Positions 14,585-23,434 of a stretch of 32,525 nt of DNA are shown here, piece after piece; positions within the stretch are counted from its first letter, which is position 1, and each line of letters starts with the position of its first letter. Position numbers and translations under genes: made by a program. Source of the stretch: Helicobacter sp. 16-1353 (lineage in GTDB: Bacteria; Campylobacterota; Campylobacteria; Campylobacterales; Helicobacteraceae); the NCBI RefSeq assembly GCF_003288815.1, contig NZ_NHYM01000016.1, positions 1-32,525 of the forward strand. The letters run 5' to 3'. The notes beneath the pieces are model-generated. The model saw nothing but the letters and a program-made list of their open reading frames with translations, was not told where the DNA came from and made no database searches.

Positions 14585-15364
14585 TTATATCCAATCAAGC
14601 AAAAATAGCATAATAACACTACTAAATAATAATCCATCTACTCTATCAAGCATCCCGCCATGCCCCGGAAGAATATTGCCACTATCTTTGACATTTGCAT
14701 TTCGTTTTAATAGGCTTTCGTATAAATCCCCAAATATAGAAATTGTAGCTATAAAAAATGTTATGAAAAATGACGCTATAAAGCCTTTTACCATCATTCC
14801 AGCAATAGTTCCAATCAATGTCGCTAATACAAGTCCAATTAAAGCACCTTCAAGTGTTTTTTTAGGGGATACAGGAGAAAGTGGCGATTTACCAAATAGT
14901 CTTCCACCAAAATAAGCACCAATATCAGCGACTGCCACAGTTATGATAAGCCAAATAATAGTTTTTACACCAAAATTAACATAAATACTAAAAAAGCATA
15001 AAAATGGTATTGTAGGATATAAAATAACTAAATAATCCTTACTCTTGGTATTTTGTATGAAAGCATTGTATGAAGCCATAACAACTAGCACAACTAAAGC
15101 GATATAGATTGGATTATTATGAAAATATGCAATTATCCAAATAATCCCCGCAGAAATGTATAAACTAGCTTTTTCTTCTAGTCCATATAAACGAATTGCT
15201 TCATAAAAAGCAATCCCAAAACATAATCCTATCATAGCCCACGCTAATAGCTTTATATTTAAAACAATAATTAATACAACTATACCTATTAAAACAACCG
15301 CTGTATAATATCGCGATGCATTGGAATCTTTATTAGGTAATAGCTTTTTTAGAAAATCCTGCAT
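14585..15364 (-). CDS. cdsA: Phosphatidate cytidylyltransferase
   Basis: CdsA makes CDP-diacylglycerol from CTP and phosphatidate in the inner membrane, the branch point of phospholipid synthesis. The 259-residue protein has about seven hydrophobic segments. The C-terminal family signature is present: SLLKRNANVKDSGNILPGHG followed by GMLDRVD. SPKKTLEGALIG before it is the other conserved block. The start at 15364 follows TTGGAGAAC. It is the first gene of the cdsA-dxr operon and diverges from mnmG. Confidence 0.95.
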   Translation of the reverse strand: MQDFLKKLLPNKDSNASRYYTAVVLIGIVVLIIVLNIKLLAWAMIGLCFGIAFYEAIRLYGLEEKASLYISAGIIWIIAYFHNNPIYIALVVLVVMASYNAFIQNTKSKDYLVILYPTIPFLCFFSIYVNFGVKTIIWLIITVAVADIGAYFGGRLFGKSPLSPVSPKKTLEGALIGLVLATLIGTIAGMMVKGFIASFFITFFIATISIFGDLYESLLKRNANVKDSGNILPGHGGMLDRVDGLLFSSVIMLFLLDWI

Positions 15365-15534
15365 TTGTTCTCCAATTAAGATTTAAGTTACAATATATAC
15401 TAAAAGTTATAGAATTAGCACTTATATAAATTTAGCAAAACTATCTTTAAAGTATATTTTATATTCACTTATGTAATTATAAGTAAAAATATAAAAATTT
15501 TTATAAAAATAAGAAAGGTCATATTTAGGTTTTG

Positions 15535-17409
15535 ATGTCAAGAGATTTTGATGTATTAGTTATCGGCGGTGGACATGCTGGAATCGAAGCAAGTTACGCG
15601 ATAGCCAAAATGGGACTTAAGGTTCATTTATTAACCATTTTAGTTGAAAATATCGGTTTAGCAAGTTGTAATCCTGCAATCGGCGGACTTGCAAAAGGAC
15701 ATTTGGTAAAAGAAATCGACGCTTTGGGCGGAATTATGGGAATTATTACAGATAATCGCGGTTTGCAGTATAGAATCCTAAATGCTTCAAAAGGTCCGGC
15801 AGTTCGTGGAACTAGGGCTCAAATCGACATGGATAGCTATAAAGTATTTGCAAGAAATATATTGTTTAATATGCCAAATTTGAGTATTTCTCAAGAGATT
15901 GCAGATAAATTATTAATAGAAAATGATTCTGTATTTGGCGTTAAAACAAATATTGGAAAAATATATAAAGCAAAAAAAGTCATCATTACAACAGGGACAT
16001 TTTTAAATGGTGTTGTGCATATTGGAAAATATATGTCAAAAAATGGTAGAGTAGGCGAGAGTAGCTCTATTAGCTTAGGGGAAGATTTGGCGAATCTTGG
16101 CTTTGAAATGGGGCGATTAAAAACAGGGACTTGTCCTAGAATTGATGGTAAAAGTATTGATTTTTCTAATCTTGAAACCCATAATGGAGATTCTATCCCA
16201 CCTAATTTTAGTTTTAGGACAAATAGAGAAACATTTAATCCAAAACAATTTCCTTGCTACATCACTTATACCAATGAAACTACGCATAAAATTATTAGAG
16301 ATAATTTTCATCTAGCGCCACTTTTTAGCGGACAAATTAATGGCATAGGTCCTAGATATTGTCCTAGTATTGAAGATAAAGTATATAGATTTGCTTCAAA
16401 AACAAGGCATCAACTTTTTTTAGAGCCACAAACAAAAGATTGCAATGAATACTATGTAAATGGGCTTTCTACTTCATTACCATTTGATATTCAAGAGCAG
16501 GTTTTACACTCCATCGATGGGCTGGAATCTGCACAAATTACGCGATATGGTTATGCTATTGAATATGATTATGTTATGCCAACAGAGCTAAAGCACACAC
16601 TAGAAACTCGCAAAATCGCAAATCTATATTTAGCTGGACAAATCAATGGCACAACAGGTTATGAAGAAGCCGCAGCTCAAGGGATTGTAGCGGGGATAAA
16701 TGCAGCCCTAGCCATCAAAAATAAAGGTGAATTTATCTTGAAGCGAAGTGAAGCCTATATTGGTGTTATGATTGATGATTTGGTTACAAAAGGCACAAAT
16801 GAACCATATCGCGTTTTTACCTCAAGGGCAGAATATAGGCTTTTACTTAGGGAAGATAATGCCATTTTTCGACTTTCTAAATATGGATACAGATTTGGAT
16901 TATTAGATAATATTGATGATATATTATTAGACCAAAATGATATTAATAAGGGATTAGAATTTTTAGAAATGACAGATTATACGCCTACAAAGGAATTTTT
17001 AACATTTTTAGAAACAATTAATGAAATAAAAATAAATGATATTACAAAAGGTATTCAGCTTGTAGGACGTGATAGTTTTGATATATCTAAGATTAGACAA
17101 TTAGATTGTATTTTTGATAGAATGTCGGCTCGTGCTTTAGAGCAAATAAAAATAGAATGCAAATATTATCATTATATTAAAAAGCAAATTGCAGAGATTA
17201 GACGATTAGATTCTACATTAGAAATCAAGATTCCAGAAGATTTTATTTTTGATAATATACCCGGACTTAGTATTGAGGTTGTAGAAAAGCTAAATAAATT
17301 TAGACCAAATAATCTGCGTGAGGCATTGGGTATAAGCGGAATTACTCCTGCTAGCATTGATGTTTTACATTTATATATTTTTTTAAGAAATAAATCTAAA
17401 ATAAAATAA
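15535..17409 (+). CDS. mnmG: tRNA uridine-5-carboxymethylaminomethyl modification enzyme MnmG (GidA)
   Basis: MnmG, with MnmE, installs the cmnm5 group on the wobble uridine of certain tRNAs. The 624-residue protein begins with a Rossmann FAD loop ([16 protein letters not shown]). The conserved [20 protein letters not shown] and [12 protein letters not shown] blocks follow, with the C-terminal tRNA/MnmE-binding helices ending in [11 protein letters not shown]. The frame allows a TTG three bases earlier, but the ATG at 15535 is preferred, with AGG 5 bp upstream. The amino acid transporter operon begins 30 bp downstream. Confidence 0.96.
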   Translation: MSRDFDVLVIGGGHAGIEASYAIAKMGLKVHLLTILVENIGLASCNPAIGGLAKGHLVKEIDALGGIMGIITDNRGLQYRILNASKGPAVRGTRAQIDMDSYKVFARNILFNMPNLSISQEIADKLLIENDSVFGVKTNIGKIYKAKKVIITTGTFLNGVVHIGKYMSKNGRVGESSSISLGEDLANLGFEMGRLKTGTCPRIDGKSIDFSNLETHNGDSIPPNFSFRTNRETFNPKQFPCYITYTNETTHKIIRDNFHLAPLFSGQINGIGPRYCPSIEDKVYRFASKTRHQLFLEPQTKDCNEYYVNGLSTSLPFDIQEQVLHSIDGLESAQITRYGYAIEYDYVMPTELKHTLETRKIANLYLAGQINGTTGYEEAAAQGIVAGINAALAIKNKGEFILKRSEAYIGVMIDDLVTKGTNEPYRVFTSRAEYRLLLREDNAIFRLSKYGYRFGLLDNIDDILLDQNDINKGLEFLEMTDYTPTKEFLTFLETINEIKINDITKGIQLVGRDSFDISKIRQLDCIFDRMSARALEQIKIECKYYHYIKKQIAEIRRLDSTLEIKIPEDFIFDNIPGLSIEVVEKLNKFRPNNLREALGISGITPASIDVLHLYIFLRNKSKIK

Positions 17410-17439
17410 TCTTTAAGCAAAAACAATTAGGAAATTAAT

Positions 17440-18090
17440 ATGGATTTTAATTTTATATTAAATAATGTAAATGTCTATTTTAAAGCATTTTTACTTACCT
17501 TAGAGATTTCATTTTTTGGAATCTTATTTTCTATTATTATTGGATTATTATTAGCTATTATTTTGTATTACAAAATCCCGATATTAAAAACTATCACAAA
17601 AATATATATTGAGATTTCTCGCAATACCCCGCTTTTAATCCAACTTGTGTTTTTATATTACGGATTCCCTAAAATGTTTGATATTAAACTAGAGGCAGAA
17701 ACTACCGCAATAATTGGGCTTACATTCTTAGGAGCTAGTTATATGTGTGAAACCTTTAGAAGTTCATTAGAATCTATTGCAAAAATACAAGTAGAATCTG
17801 CTTTAAGTCTTGGATTTAGCCAATTTCAACTTATTAGATATATTGTAGTGCCACTTGCTTTTAGCATTTCTATTCCATCATTTGGAGCAAATATCATTTT
17901 TTTAATAAAAGAAACAAGTGTGGTAACAGTTATAGCTCTAGCAGATTTAATGTATACAACAAGCAATATTATAGGCAATTATTACAAAACAAACGAAGCA
18001 TTATTTATGCTCGTAAGTGCATATTTAATTATACTTTTGCCAATATCGATTTTCTTTTCGTATCTGGAAAAAAGGCTTAGATATGTTTGA
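17440..18090 (+). CDS. Polar amino acid ABC transporter permease 1
   Basis: This 216-residue inner-membrane permease is of the His/Glu/Gln/Arg (PAAT) family. It has about five hydrophobic segments, the NTPLLIQLVFLYYGFP block typical of the family, and an EAA loop (ESALSLGFSQFQLIRYIVVP) that docks with the ATPase. The start follows TAGGAAA. The next permease gene overlaps its end by 8 bp. It is first in a permease-permease-ATPase operon just after mnmG. The amino acid transported cannot be told from sequence. Confidence 0.93.
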   Translation: MDFNFILNNVNVYFKAFLLTLEISFFGILFSIIIGLLLAIILYYKIPILKTITKIYIEISRNTPLLIQLVFLYYGFPKMFDIKLEAETTAIIGLTFLGASYMCETFRSSLESIAKIQVESALSLGFSQFQLIRYIVVPLAFSISIPSFGANIIFLIKETSVVTVIALADLMYTTSNIIGNYYKTNEALFMLVSAYLIILLPISIFFSYLEKRLRYV

Positions 18091-18748
18091 GATTTTAAGC
18101 GATGGTAATAATCTCCAAAGAATCCTACTTGGGCTTCTTGTAACGATTAAAATCGCATTTATTTCGATATTCTTTTCGATGATTTTTGGGATAATTTTTG
18201 GCGTTATTATGACTTCAAAAAATATTATTATTCAGGCATTTTTTAGATTTTATTTAGAAGCGATTCGTATAATCCCAATCTTAGTTTGGCTTTTTTTGGT
18301 ATTTTTTGGATTGCCACAAATTAGCTCTATTAGTTTAGATTCCACCACAAGTGTAATTATTGTATTTGTTGCGTGGGGAAGTATTGAGATGGCTGATTTA
18401 GTTCGTGGAGCTATATTATCATTACCAAAACATCAAATAGAATCTGCCCTTAGTCTTGGAATGACGCAAGGAATGGTAAATCGATATATTATATTGCCAC
18501 AAATAACTGTTAGAATGCTACCTTTAGCGATAAATCTCTCAAGTAGAATCATTAAGACCACTTCACTTGCTCCACTAATCGGCGTTGTAGAAGTGCTAAA
18601 AACAGGACAGCAGATAATTGAGCATTCAATGTTGCAGATTCCAGATGCACCATTTTGGATTTATGGATTGATATTTTTTCTATATTTTATCGCTTGTTAT
18701 CCACTCTCATTGCTTGGCTCTTACCTAGAAGAAAAATATAAATATTAA
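18083..18748 (+). CDS. Polar amino acid ABC transporter permease 2
   Basis: This is the second 221-residue membrane subunit, forming a heterodimer with the preceding permease. It shows RIIPILVWLFLVFFGLP and the EAA loop ESALSLGMTQGMVNRYIILP, followed by KTTSLAPLIGVVEVL. The 8-bp overlap with the upstream gene implies coupled translation. The ATPase gene starts about 10 bp after its stop. Confidence 0.93.
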   Translation: MFEILSDGNNLQRILLGLLVTIKIAFISIFFSMIFGIIFGVIMTSKNIIIQAFFRFYLEAIRIIPILVWLFLVFFGLPQISSISLDSTTSVIIVFVAWGSIEMADLVRGAILSLPKHQIESALSLGMTQGMVNRYIILPQITVRMLPLAINLSSRIIKTTSLAPLIGVVEVLKTGQQIIEHSMLQIPDAPFWIYGLIFFLYFIACYPLSLLGSYLEEKYKY

Positions 18749-18758
18749 TGGAGTAATG

Positions 18759-19499
18759 ATGAATAAACCTTTATTAGAAGTTAAACATTTGGTAAAAAAA
18801 TTTAATGATAATATCGTTTTAAATGATATAAATTTCGCCGTTAATAAAAGTGATGTTATTGTTATTTTAGGCTCAAGTGGTTGCGGTAAAAGCACATTAC
18901 TTCGATGTATAAATGGACTTGAGGGGACAGATGAAGGCGAGATAATATTTGGTGGTAAAACTATCAATACTCCAAGCACGAATTGGACGCTAATTCGTCA
19001 AAAAATTGGTATGGTTTTTCAAAGTTATGAGCTTTTTCCGCATATGAATGTTATTGATAATATTACTTTAGCACCGATAAAGGTTGAAAAACGACCAAAA
19101 GATGAGGTGTTAAAAGATGCCTTAATTCTATTAGAGCGATTCAATCTAAGTGATAAAAAAGATTCTATGCCGAGATTCTTAAGTGGCGGACAAAAGCAAA
19201 GAGTTGCTATTATTAGGGCTTTATGTATGAATCCAGAAATACTTCTATTTGATGAAGTTACAGCATCTCTTGACCCTGAGATGGCTTATGAGGTTTCAAA
19301 TGTGATTTTAGAACTTGCAAAAGATGGAATGACAATGATTATCGTAACACACGAGATGAAATTCGCCCAAAGTATCGCCTCGCAAATTATTTTCTTAGAT
19401 AATGGAGTGATTGCTGAATCTGCCCTGCCAAATGATTTTTTTAATAATCCAAAAAGTTCAAGAGCAAAGAAATTTTTAAGTATTTTTGATGTTGTGTAG
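18759..19499 (+). CDS. Polar amino acid ABC transporter ATP-binding protein
   Basis: This 246-residue ATPase is GlnQ-like. Walker A is GSSGCGKS, the Q-loop lies in GMVFQSYELFPHMNV, the signature is LSGGQKQRV, Walker B is ILLFDEVTASLDPEM and the switch His lies in IIVTHEM. All are intact. Two adjacent ATGs exist; 18759 is preferred because GGAG (18750-18753) is 5 bp away, against 2 bp for 18756. It is last in the operon. The periplasmic binding protein that normally completes such a system is not in this window. Confidence 0.94.
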   Translation: MNKPLLEVKHLVKKFNDNIVLNDINFAVNKSDVIVILGSSGCGKSTLLRCINGLEGTDEGEIIFGGKTINTPSTNWTLIRQKIGMVFQSYELFPHMNVIDNITLAPIKVEKRPKDEVLKDALILLERFNLSDKKDSMPRFLSGGQKQRVAIIRALCMNPEILLFDEVTASLDPEMAYEVSNVILELAKDGMTMIIVTHEMKFAQSIASQIIFLDNGVIAESALPNDFFNNPKSSRAKKFLSIFDVV

Positions 19500-19500
19500 T

Positions 19501-19545
19501 TAGAATCTTTAAGATTCTATAAATATAAAGCCTTAGAATCTAAGG
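19501..19545 (+). terminator. Possible terminator after the amino acid transporter operon
   Basis: TAGAATCTT/AAGATTCTA (19501-19519) and CCTTAGA/TCTAAGG (19531-19545) are two back-to-back inverted repeats beginning 2 bp after the stop. No strong U-run follows, so an intrinsic terminator is only possible. Confidence 0.3.
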
Positions 19546-19860
19546 TTGCAACCAAAGTATTTTATATTAAAAACTCCACAAATTAAAGAGTATGAGCTTA
19601 CTACGCTTTTAGCTAAAGAAAATCAAGTTGATTATAAAGTTAGCTCAAACATCACAATAAATAATAAAACTATTTTATAAACACTAGAAAAGCTTTTTTA
19701 AATCTTTGAAATCCTGCCAAAAAGATAAATCCAAATTCACAAGCTACTAAAAACCAAAATCAACAAAGCATTTCTAATATAAAGCAAGTAAGGTTTATCT
19801 TAAAGCCAATTAGAAGTAGCATTGGCAAATTTATTTAATGCAGATTTAATGGAGCAATAG
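19546..19860 (+). pseudogene. Possible decayed gene, unknown family
   Basis: A 44-codon stretch without ATG (19546-19680) reads PKYFILKTPQIKEYELTTLL and onward with normal protein composition before a stop. After frame changes, a second block (19810-19860) reads LEVALANLFNADLMEQ. I do not recognise the family. The blocks could be remains of one broken gene or chance open stretches. Confidence 0.28.
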
Positions 19861-19924
19861 GAATTTGTCGAAAAGTATTCCTTGATGCAGTGCAAAAGTA
19901 GAATCCGCTCATATTAAAGCTATG

Positions 19925-20196
19925 TTATTTTATGGTTTTGCCACCTAATCCAATGCCTACAAATGCACCAATACTATAAGATTCTGTATTATAAAATATC
20001 TGCATTTGCTGCATAAACTAGATTTTCTGCCTTGATTATTTTATTGTTACACCACTTACATAAGTGCACGGAGATTTTACTTGAAACCTTATCATCAGTT
20101 TCAAATCCTATAAAGATTCTATTTTCCTTTATGTATTCGTTATGTCAAATCCACCTAAAACCCAAAAAGCAATATAAACTTTTTTATTTTTCCCAT
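19925..20196 (-). pseudogene. Possible decayed secreted or outer-membrane protein gene
   Basis: An ATG at 20196 starts a signal-peptide-like MGKIKKFILLFGF and then meets stops. Blocks in other frames follow in the same direction: GFETDDKVSSKISVHL, KAENLVYAANADIL, and finally YNTESYSIGAFVGIGLGGKT to a stop at 19925-19927. The glycine-rich end resembles beta-barrel strands of Helicobacter outer-membrane proteins. At least two frameshifts and several stops would be needed, so if real it is a relic. Confidence 0.4.
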
Positions 20197-20271
20197 TAAA
20201 AATTAATGAAAAGATTCTATTCCCCTACCATAAAATAAGCTTAAAAATAAAATATTTTTAGTATTTGGGTG

Positions 20272-21261
20272 CTAAATCACATCAATATCTATATTAATTG
20301 CACCTGATTTTTTTATGGCATTTAGTATGGCAATGATATTTTGTGAGCTTGTGCCAATCTTTTGTAATGCCGATACAAGCGATGATATAGTAGGATTCTG
20401 TGCTATGAGTGAATTATTTTGGGTATTTTGCGGTGGGGTTAGAGAATCTATTATTTGGATAGTCATATCGCCGTGGCTTATGGTAATTGGCATAATTCTA
20501 ATATCGCTTCCAGTGATTATTGTCCCACTTTGCTCATCTATGACTATTTTATCACTTTTTTGATAATCAATATCAATCTCGCCCACAAGTGAGAGAAACT
20601 CCACCATTCCCATATCTTTTGGTTTTGTAAGTGCAATTGTGCGGGGGTCTTTAGCAAGGGCAAGATTATCTTTAAAGTGATTATTTATAGCTTTTTGAAC
20701 ATTTATTGCATTCTTAAAATCTGCATTTTTTAGGCTTAAAGTCGCATTTGGTTTATTATAAATATCATATACCAACTCTCGCTCAATTGTTCCTGCTTGT
20801 GGTATGGTAGCAGTTGTGGTATTTGAACTTAATGAGATATTGCCTTGAGCTATCGCATAAACATTTCCATCAATAGCATTAAGTGGCGTTAAAACTAATG
20901 TCCCTCCAGATAGGGATTTAGCATCGCCTATTGAAGATATAAAAACATCGATTTTATCGCCTGCTCTTCCAAATGGAGGGAGTTTTGCACTAACGATTAC
21001 AGCTGCTACATTTTTGGATTTTATATCATTCGGAGAAACTTTTATATTCATTGTTTCTAGCATATTTGATATTGCTTGCATTGTAAATTTGGAATTACTT
21101 TTATCACCTGTGCCATTCAATCCTATAACCAACCCATATCCTGTAAGCTCATTTTCTCTAACGCCTAAGACATTGCTTATATCTTTTATTTTCGTTGCAT
21201 TTGAGAAATTAACAAATAAGGCTAATAATAATATCCATCTTATAGCAATCGCAACACTCAT
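20272..21261 (-). CDS. flgI: Flagellar basal-body P-ring protein FlgI
   Basis: FlgI forms the periplasmic P-ring around the flagellar rod. The 329-residue protein has a signal peptide (residues 1-22, ending FSNA). The conserved KIKDISNVLGVRENELTGYG and LVIGLNGTGDK follow, with NVAAVIVSAKLPPFGRAGD, and the later ITGSDIRIMPITISHGDMTI. Length is normal. The start at 21261 has AAGGA upstream. It stands alone, as flagellar genes often do in this phylum, and implies a motile organism. Confidence 0.96.
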   Translation of the reverse strand: MSVAIAIRWILLLALFVNFSNATKIKDISNVLGVRENELTGYGLVIGLNGTGDKSNSKFTMQAISNMLETMNIKVSPNDIKSKNVAAVIVSAKLPPFGRAGDKIDVFISSIGDAKSLSGGTLVLTPLNAIDGNVYAIAQGNISLSSNTTTATIPQAGTIERELVYDIYNKPNATLSLKNADFKNAINVQKAINNHFKDNLALAKDPRTIALTKPKDMGMVEFLSLVGEIDIDYQKSDKIVIDEQSGTIITGSDIRIMPITISHGDMTIQIIDSLTPPQNTQNNSLIAQNPTISSLVSALQKIGTSSQNIIAILNAIKKSGAINIDIDVI

Positions 21262-21387
21262 AGGAATCCTTAAAAATTATGATAATTTTAGCTATTAAAG
21301 CAATATTTATTCCATCAAAATACAATAATAAAAGATATTTTTATAAGCAAAAAGCTACAATATATAAATTTTAATTTGGGGTATTTT

Positions 21388-22050
21388 TTGAGAGATATAA
21401 TTTTAATAGGCTCTAAAAAAGAGCCAAATGTGGAATCGTTAGTTGTAAGTGAAATAGAGCTTTTGCCCTTTCCTATGAATCTTAAAAATATTGATGCTTT
21501 AATTTTTACTTCAAGATATGCTATTACATCAATTGCAGAGAATGCAAAACGATTAAATGATTATTCTTGGGAGGAGATTCCAAGCTTTGTAATAGGTCAG
21601 GGAAGTGCGGAATATTTGCTTGAAATGGGTGGCAAGGTGGAATATATCGGCAAAGATTCGCATGGTGATGGCTTTGCAAATGAGATAATACCATTATTAA
21701 AAAATCGTTATCCACTCTATGTCCATGCTAAAAAAATAGTTTCTCATATTAATGAAAAACTACTTCAACATAAGATTAAACTAAGCGAGGTTGTAGCATA
21801 TGAAAATAAGGTTAAAAAACTAGACCATAGACTTGCCCCAAAACCAAATTCTATATTGATTTTCACAGCTCCAAGCCACTATAAAGCATTTTTATCAAAT
21901 TTTAAATGGGACGGAAGCTATATAGCAATTGCCATTGGAATGACTACTTTTGGCGTTTTTGATATGGGCGTAAATGCCTTTGTATCACCAAAACAAAGTA
22001 TTCAAGTTTGTATTGATTTTGCAAAAGAGTTAAGCACAAGATTGCCTTAA
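21388..22050 (+). CDS. hemD: Uroporphyrinogen-III synthase
   Basis: HemD closes hydroxymethylbilane to uroporphyrinogen III in haem synthesis. From the TTG at 21388 it has 220 residues and begins RDIILIGSKK after the initiator. GGGG (21378-21381) lies 6 bp upstream; an earlier in-frame TTG at 21376 has no ribosome site and no ATG start is available. Typical but weakly conserved blocks are ALIFTSRYAI, FVIGQGSAEYL and the late LIFTAPSHYKAFL with IAIGMTTF. HemD proteins diverge widely, so the family call rests on these blocks and the length. xseA follows 25 bp later. Confidence 0.85.
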   Translation: MRDIILIGSKKEPNVESLVVSEIELLPFPMNLKNIDALIFTSRYAITSIAENAKRLNDYSWEEIPSFVIGQGSAEYLLEMGGKVEYIGKDSHGDGFANEIIPLLKNRYPLYVHAKKIVSHINEKLLQHKIKLSEVVAYENKVKKLDHRLAPKPNSILIFTAPSHYKAFLSNFKWDGSYIAIAIGMTTFGVFDMGVNAFVSPKQSIQVCIDFAKELSTRLP

Positions 22051-22075
22051 ATCCAAAAAATATTAGAGAGTAGAT

Positions 22076-23434
22076 GTGAGATTTCTAAGTGTTAGCGAAC
22101 TAACTAGTCAAATAAAAGCCACTTTATCGTGTAATTTTTCAAATATTTGCGTAGAAGGTGAAATCGGTAGTATTACAAAACACCAAAGCGGACATTTCTA
22201 TTTTAATCTAAAGGATTCTAATGCAAGTATTAAATGTATTCTTTTTAAAGGCACTAGAAGTAAGATTAAATTTGAATTAGAAGCAAATTTGAATATTAGG
22301 GTTGAGGGAAATATAAGCGTATATGAGAGTAGAGGGGAATATCAAATAATATGCTCCAATATAACAAAAAGTGGGATAGGCGATTTTGCCCTTAAATATG
22401 AACAATTAAAAGAAAGATTAAAAGAAAAAGGATATTTTGAACAGCATTTTAAAAAGAGCATTCCATCTTTTCCTAAAAAAATAGCTCTTATTACTTCCTT
22501 ATCTGGTGCGGCTTTACACGATATGAAATTCGTTGCACAAAAGCGGTGGAATCTCCTTGAAATAACGATAATAGATACGCTAGTCCAAGGTATTGAAGCA
22601 AAAAATATGATAGTAGATAAGATTAAATTAGCCGATACAATGGGTTTTGATATTATCGTTATTGCACGAGGTGGCGGGAGTTTAGAAGATTTATGGGCGT
22701 TTAATGAAGAGATTGTAGCAGAAGCGATATTTCACGCAAAAACGCCAATAGTCTCCGCCATAGGACACGAAGTAGATTTTACTTTAAGCGATTTTGTAGC
22801 AGATTTGCGTGCCCCAACACCTTCTAGTTGTATGGAAATAATCTTACCTGATAGATTCGAATGGCTATTAAAATTAAGCGATTATTTGGATAATCTAAAT
22901 AAGATAGAAACTAATAATTTAATGCGATTTAGCGAGATTGTAGAATCTTTGAAGTCTAAAATAGCATTTTATAGATTTGATTATAATAGATTGAAAAATG
23001 AGCTTTTGGAATATGATAAAGCACTTAAAAATACTAAGGATAGGATTCTCTCTTTAAAATTAGAGAGTTTAAATAATCTATATATAACACTAGATTCCGC
23101 ATATAAGCATTTATATCCGTTAAAAGAACATAATCTTAATTATTTGAGAGAAAAATTATATATTATTCTACTAGCTTTTCTAAAAAACAAAATATTATTA
23201 GATGTAGATTCTAGTAGTTTGGATTTCGCTACATTATCATTTTTAACAAATAAAGAAAATACATTACATAATCTAAAAAGTATGCTAGAAGCGAAGAATC
23301 CTAGCAATATCTATAAAAAAGGATTTGTGCAAATCACAAAAGATAATATTGTTAAATCATTAGATGAATTAAATGCAGATGATACTATCGCTTTAAGCGA
23401 CGGCATCATCACAAAAGACGCAAAAATCTTATAA
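22076..23434 (+). CDS. xseA: Exodeoxyribonuclease VII large subunit
   Basis: XseA degrades single-stranded DNA with XseB. The 452-residue protein starts at GTG 22076; the ATG two bases earlier is out of frame and followed at once by TGA. An N-terminal OB fold (ICVEGEIGSITKHQSGHFYF) binds DNA. The catalytic region has RGGGSLEDLWAFNEE (198-212) and AIGHEVDFTLSDFVADLRAP. A coiled-coil-like C-terminal part ends with the family's short KGFVQIT element. Its stop directly abuts the stop of the convergent DASS transporter gene with no spacer. Confidence 0.95.
   Translation: MRFLSVSELTSQIKATLSCNFSNICVEGEIGSITKHQSGHFYFNLKDSNASIKCILFKGTRSKIKFELEANLNIRVEGNISVYESRGEYQIICSNITKSGIGDFALKYEQLKERLKEKGYFEQHFKKSIPSFPKKIALITSLSGAALHDMKFVAQKRWNLLEITIIDTLVQGIEAKNMIVDKIKLADTMGFDIIVIARGGGSLEDLWAFNEEIVAEAIFHAKTPIVSAIGHEVDFTLSDFVADLRAPTPSSCMEIILPDRFEWLLKLSDYLDNLNKIETNNLMRFSEIVESLKSKIAFYRFDYNRLKNELLEYDKALKNTKDRILSLKLESLNNLYITLDSAYKHLYPLKEHNLNYLREKLYIILLAFLKNKILLDVDSSSLDFATLSFLTNKENTLHNLKSMLEAKNPSNIYKKGFVQITKDNIVKSLDELNADDTIALSDGIITKDAKIL

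Larger units (their letters stand above)
19500..20271. other. Gene-poor stretch with decayed coding remnants
   Basis: This 772-bp stretch lies between the amino acid transporter ATPase and flgI. No intact gene is present. It opens with two GAATC-based inverted repeats (19501-19519 and 19531-19545). Short protein-like blocks in shifting frames then appear on the plus strand (19546-19860) and on the minus strand (19925-20196), listed separately. Confidence 0.55.

Noticed and set aside
15532-15534. TTG start for MnmG
   Set aside because: The adjacent ATG at 15535 is a normal start with better spacing.
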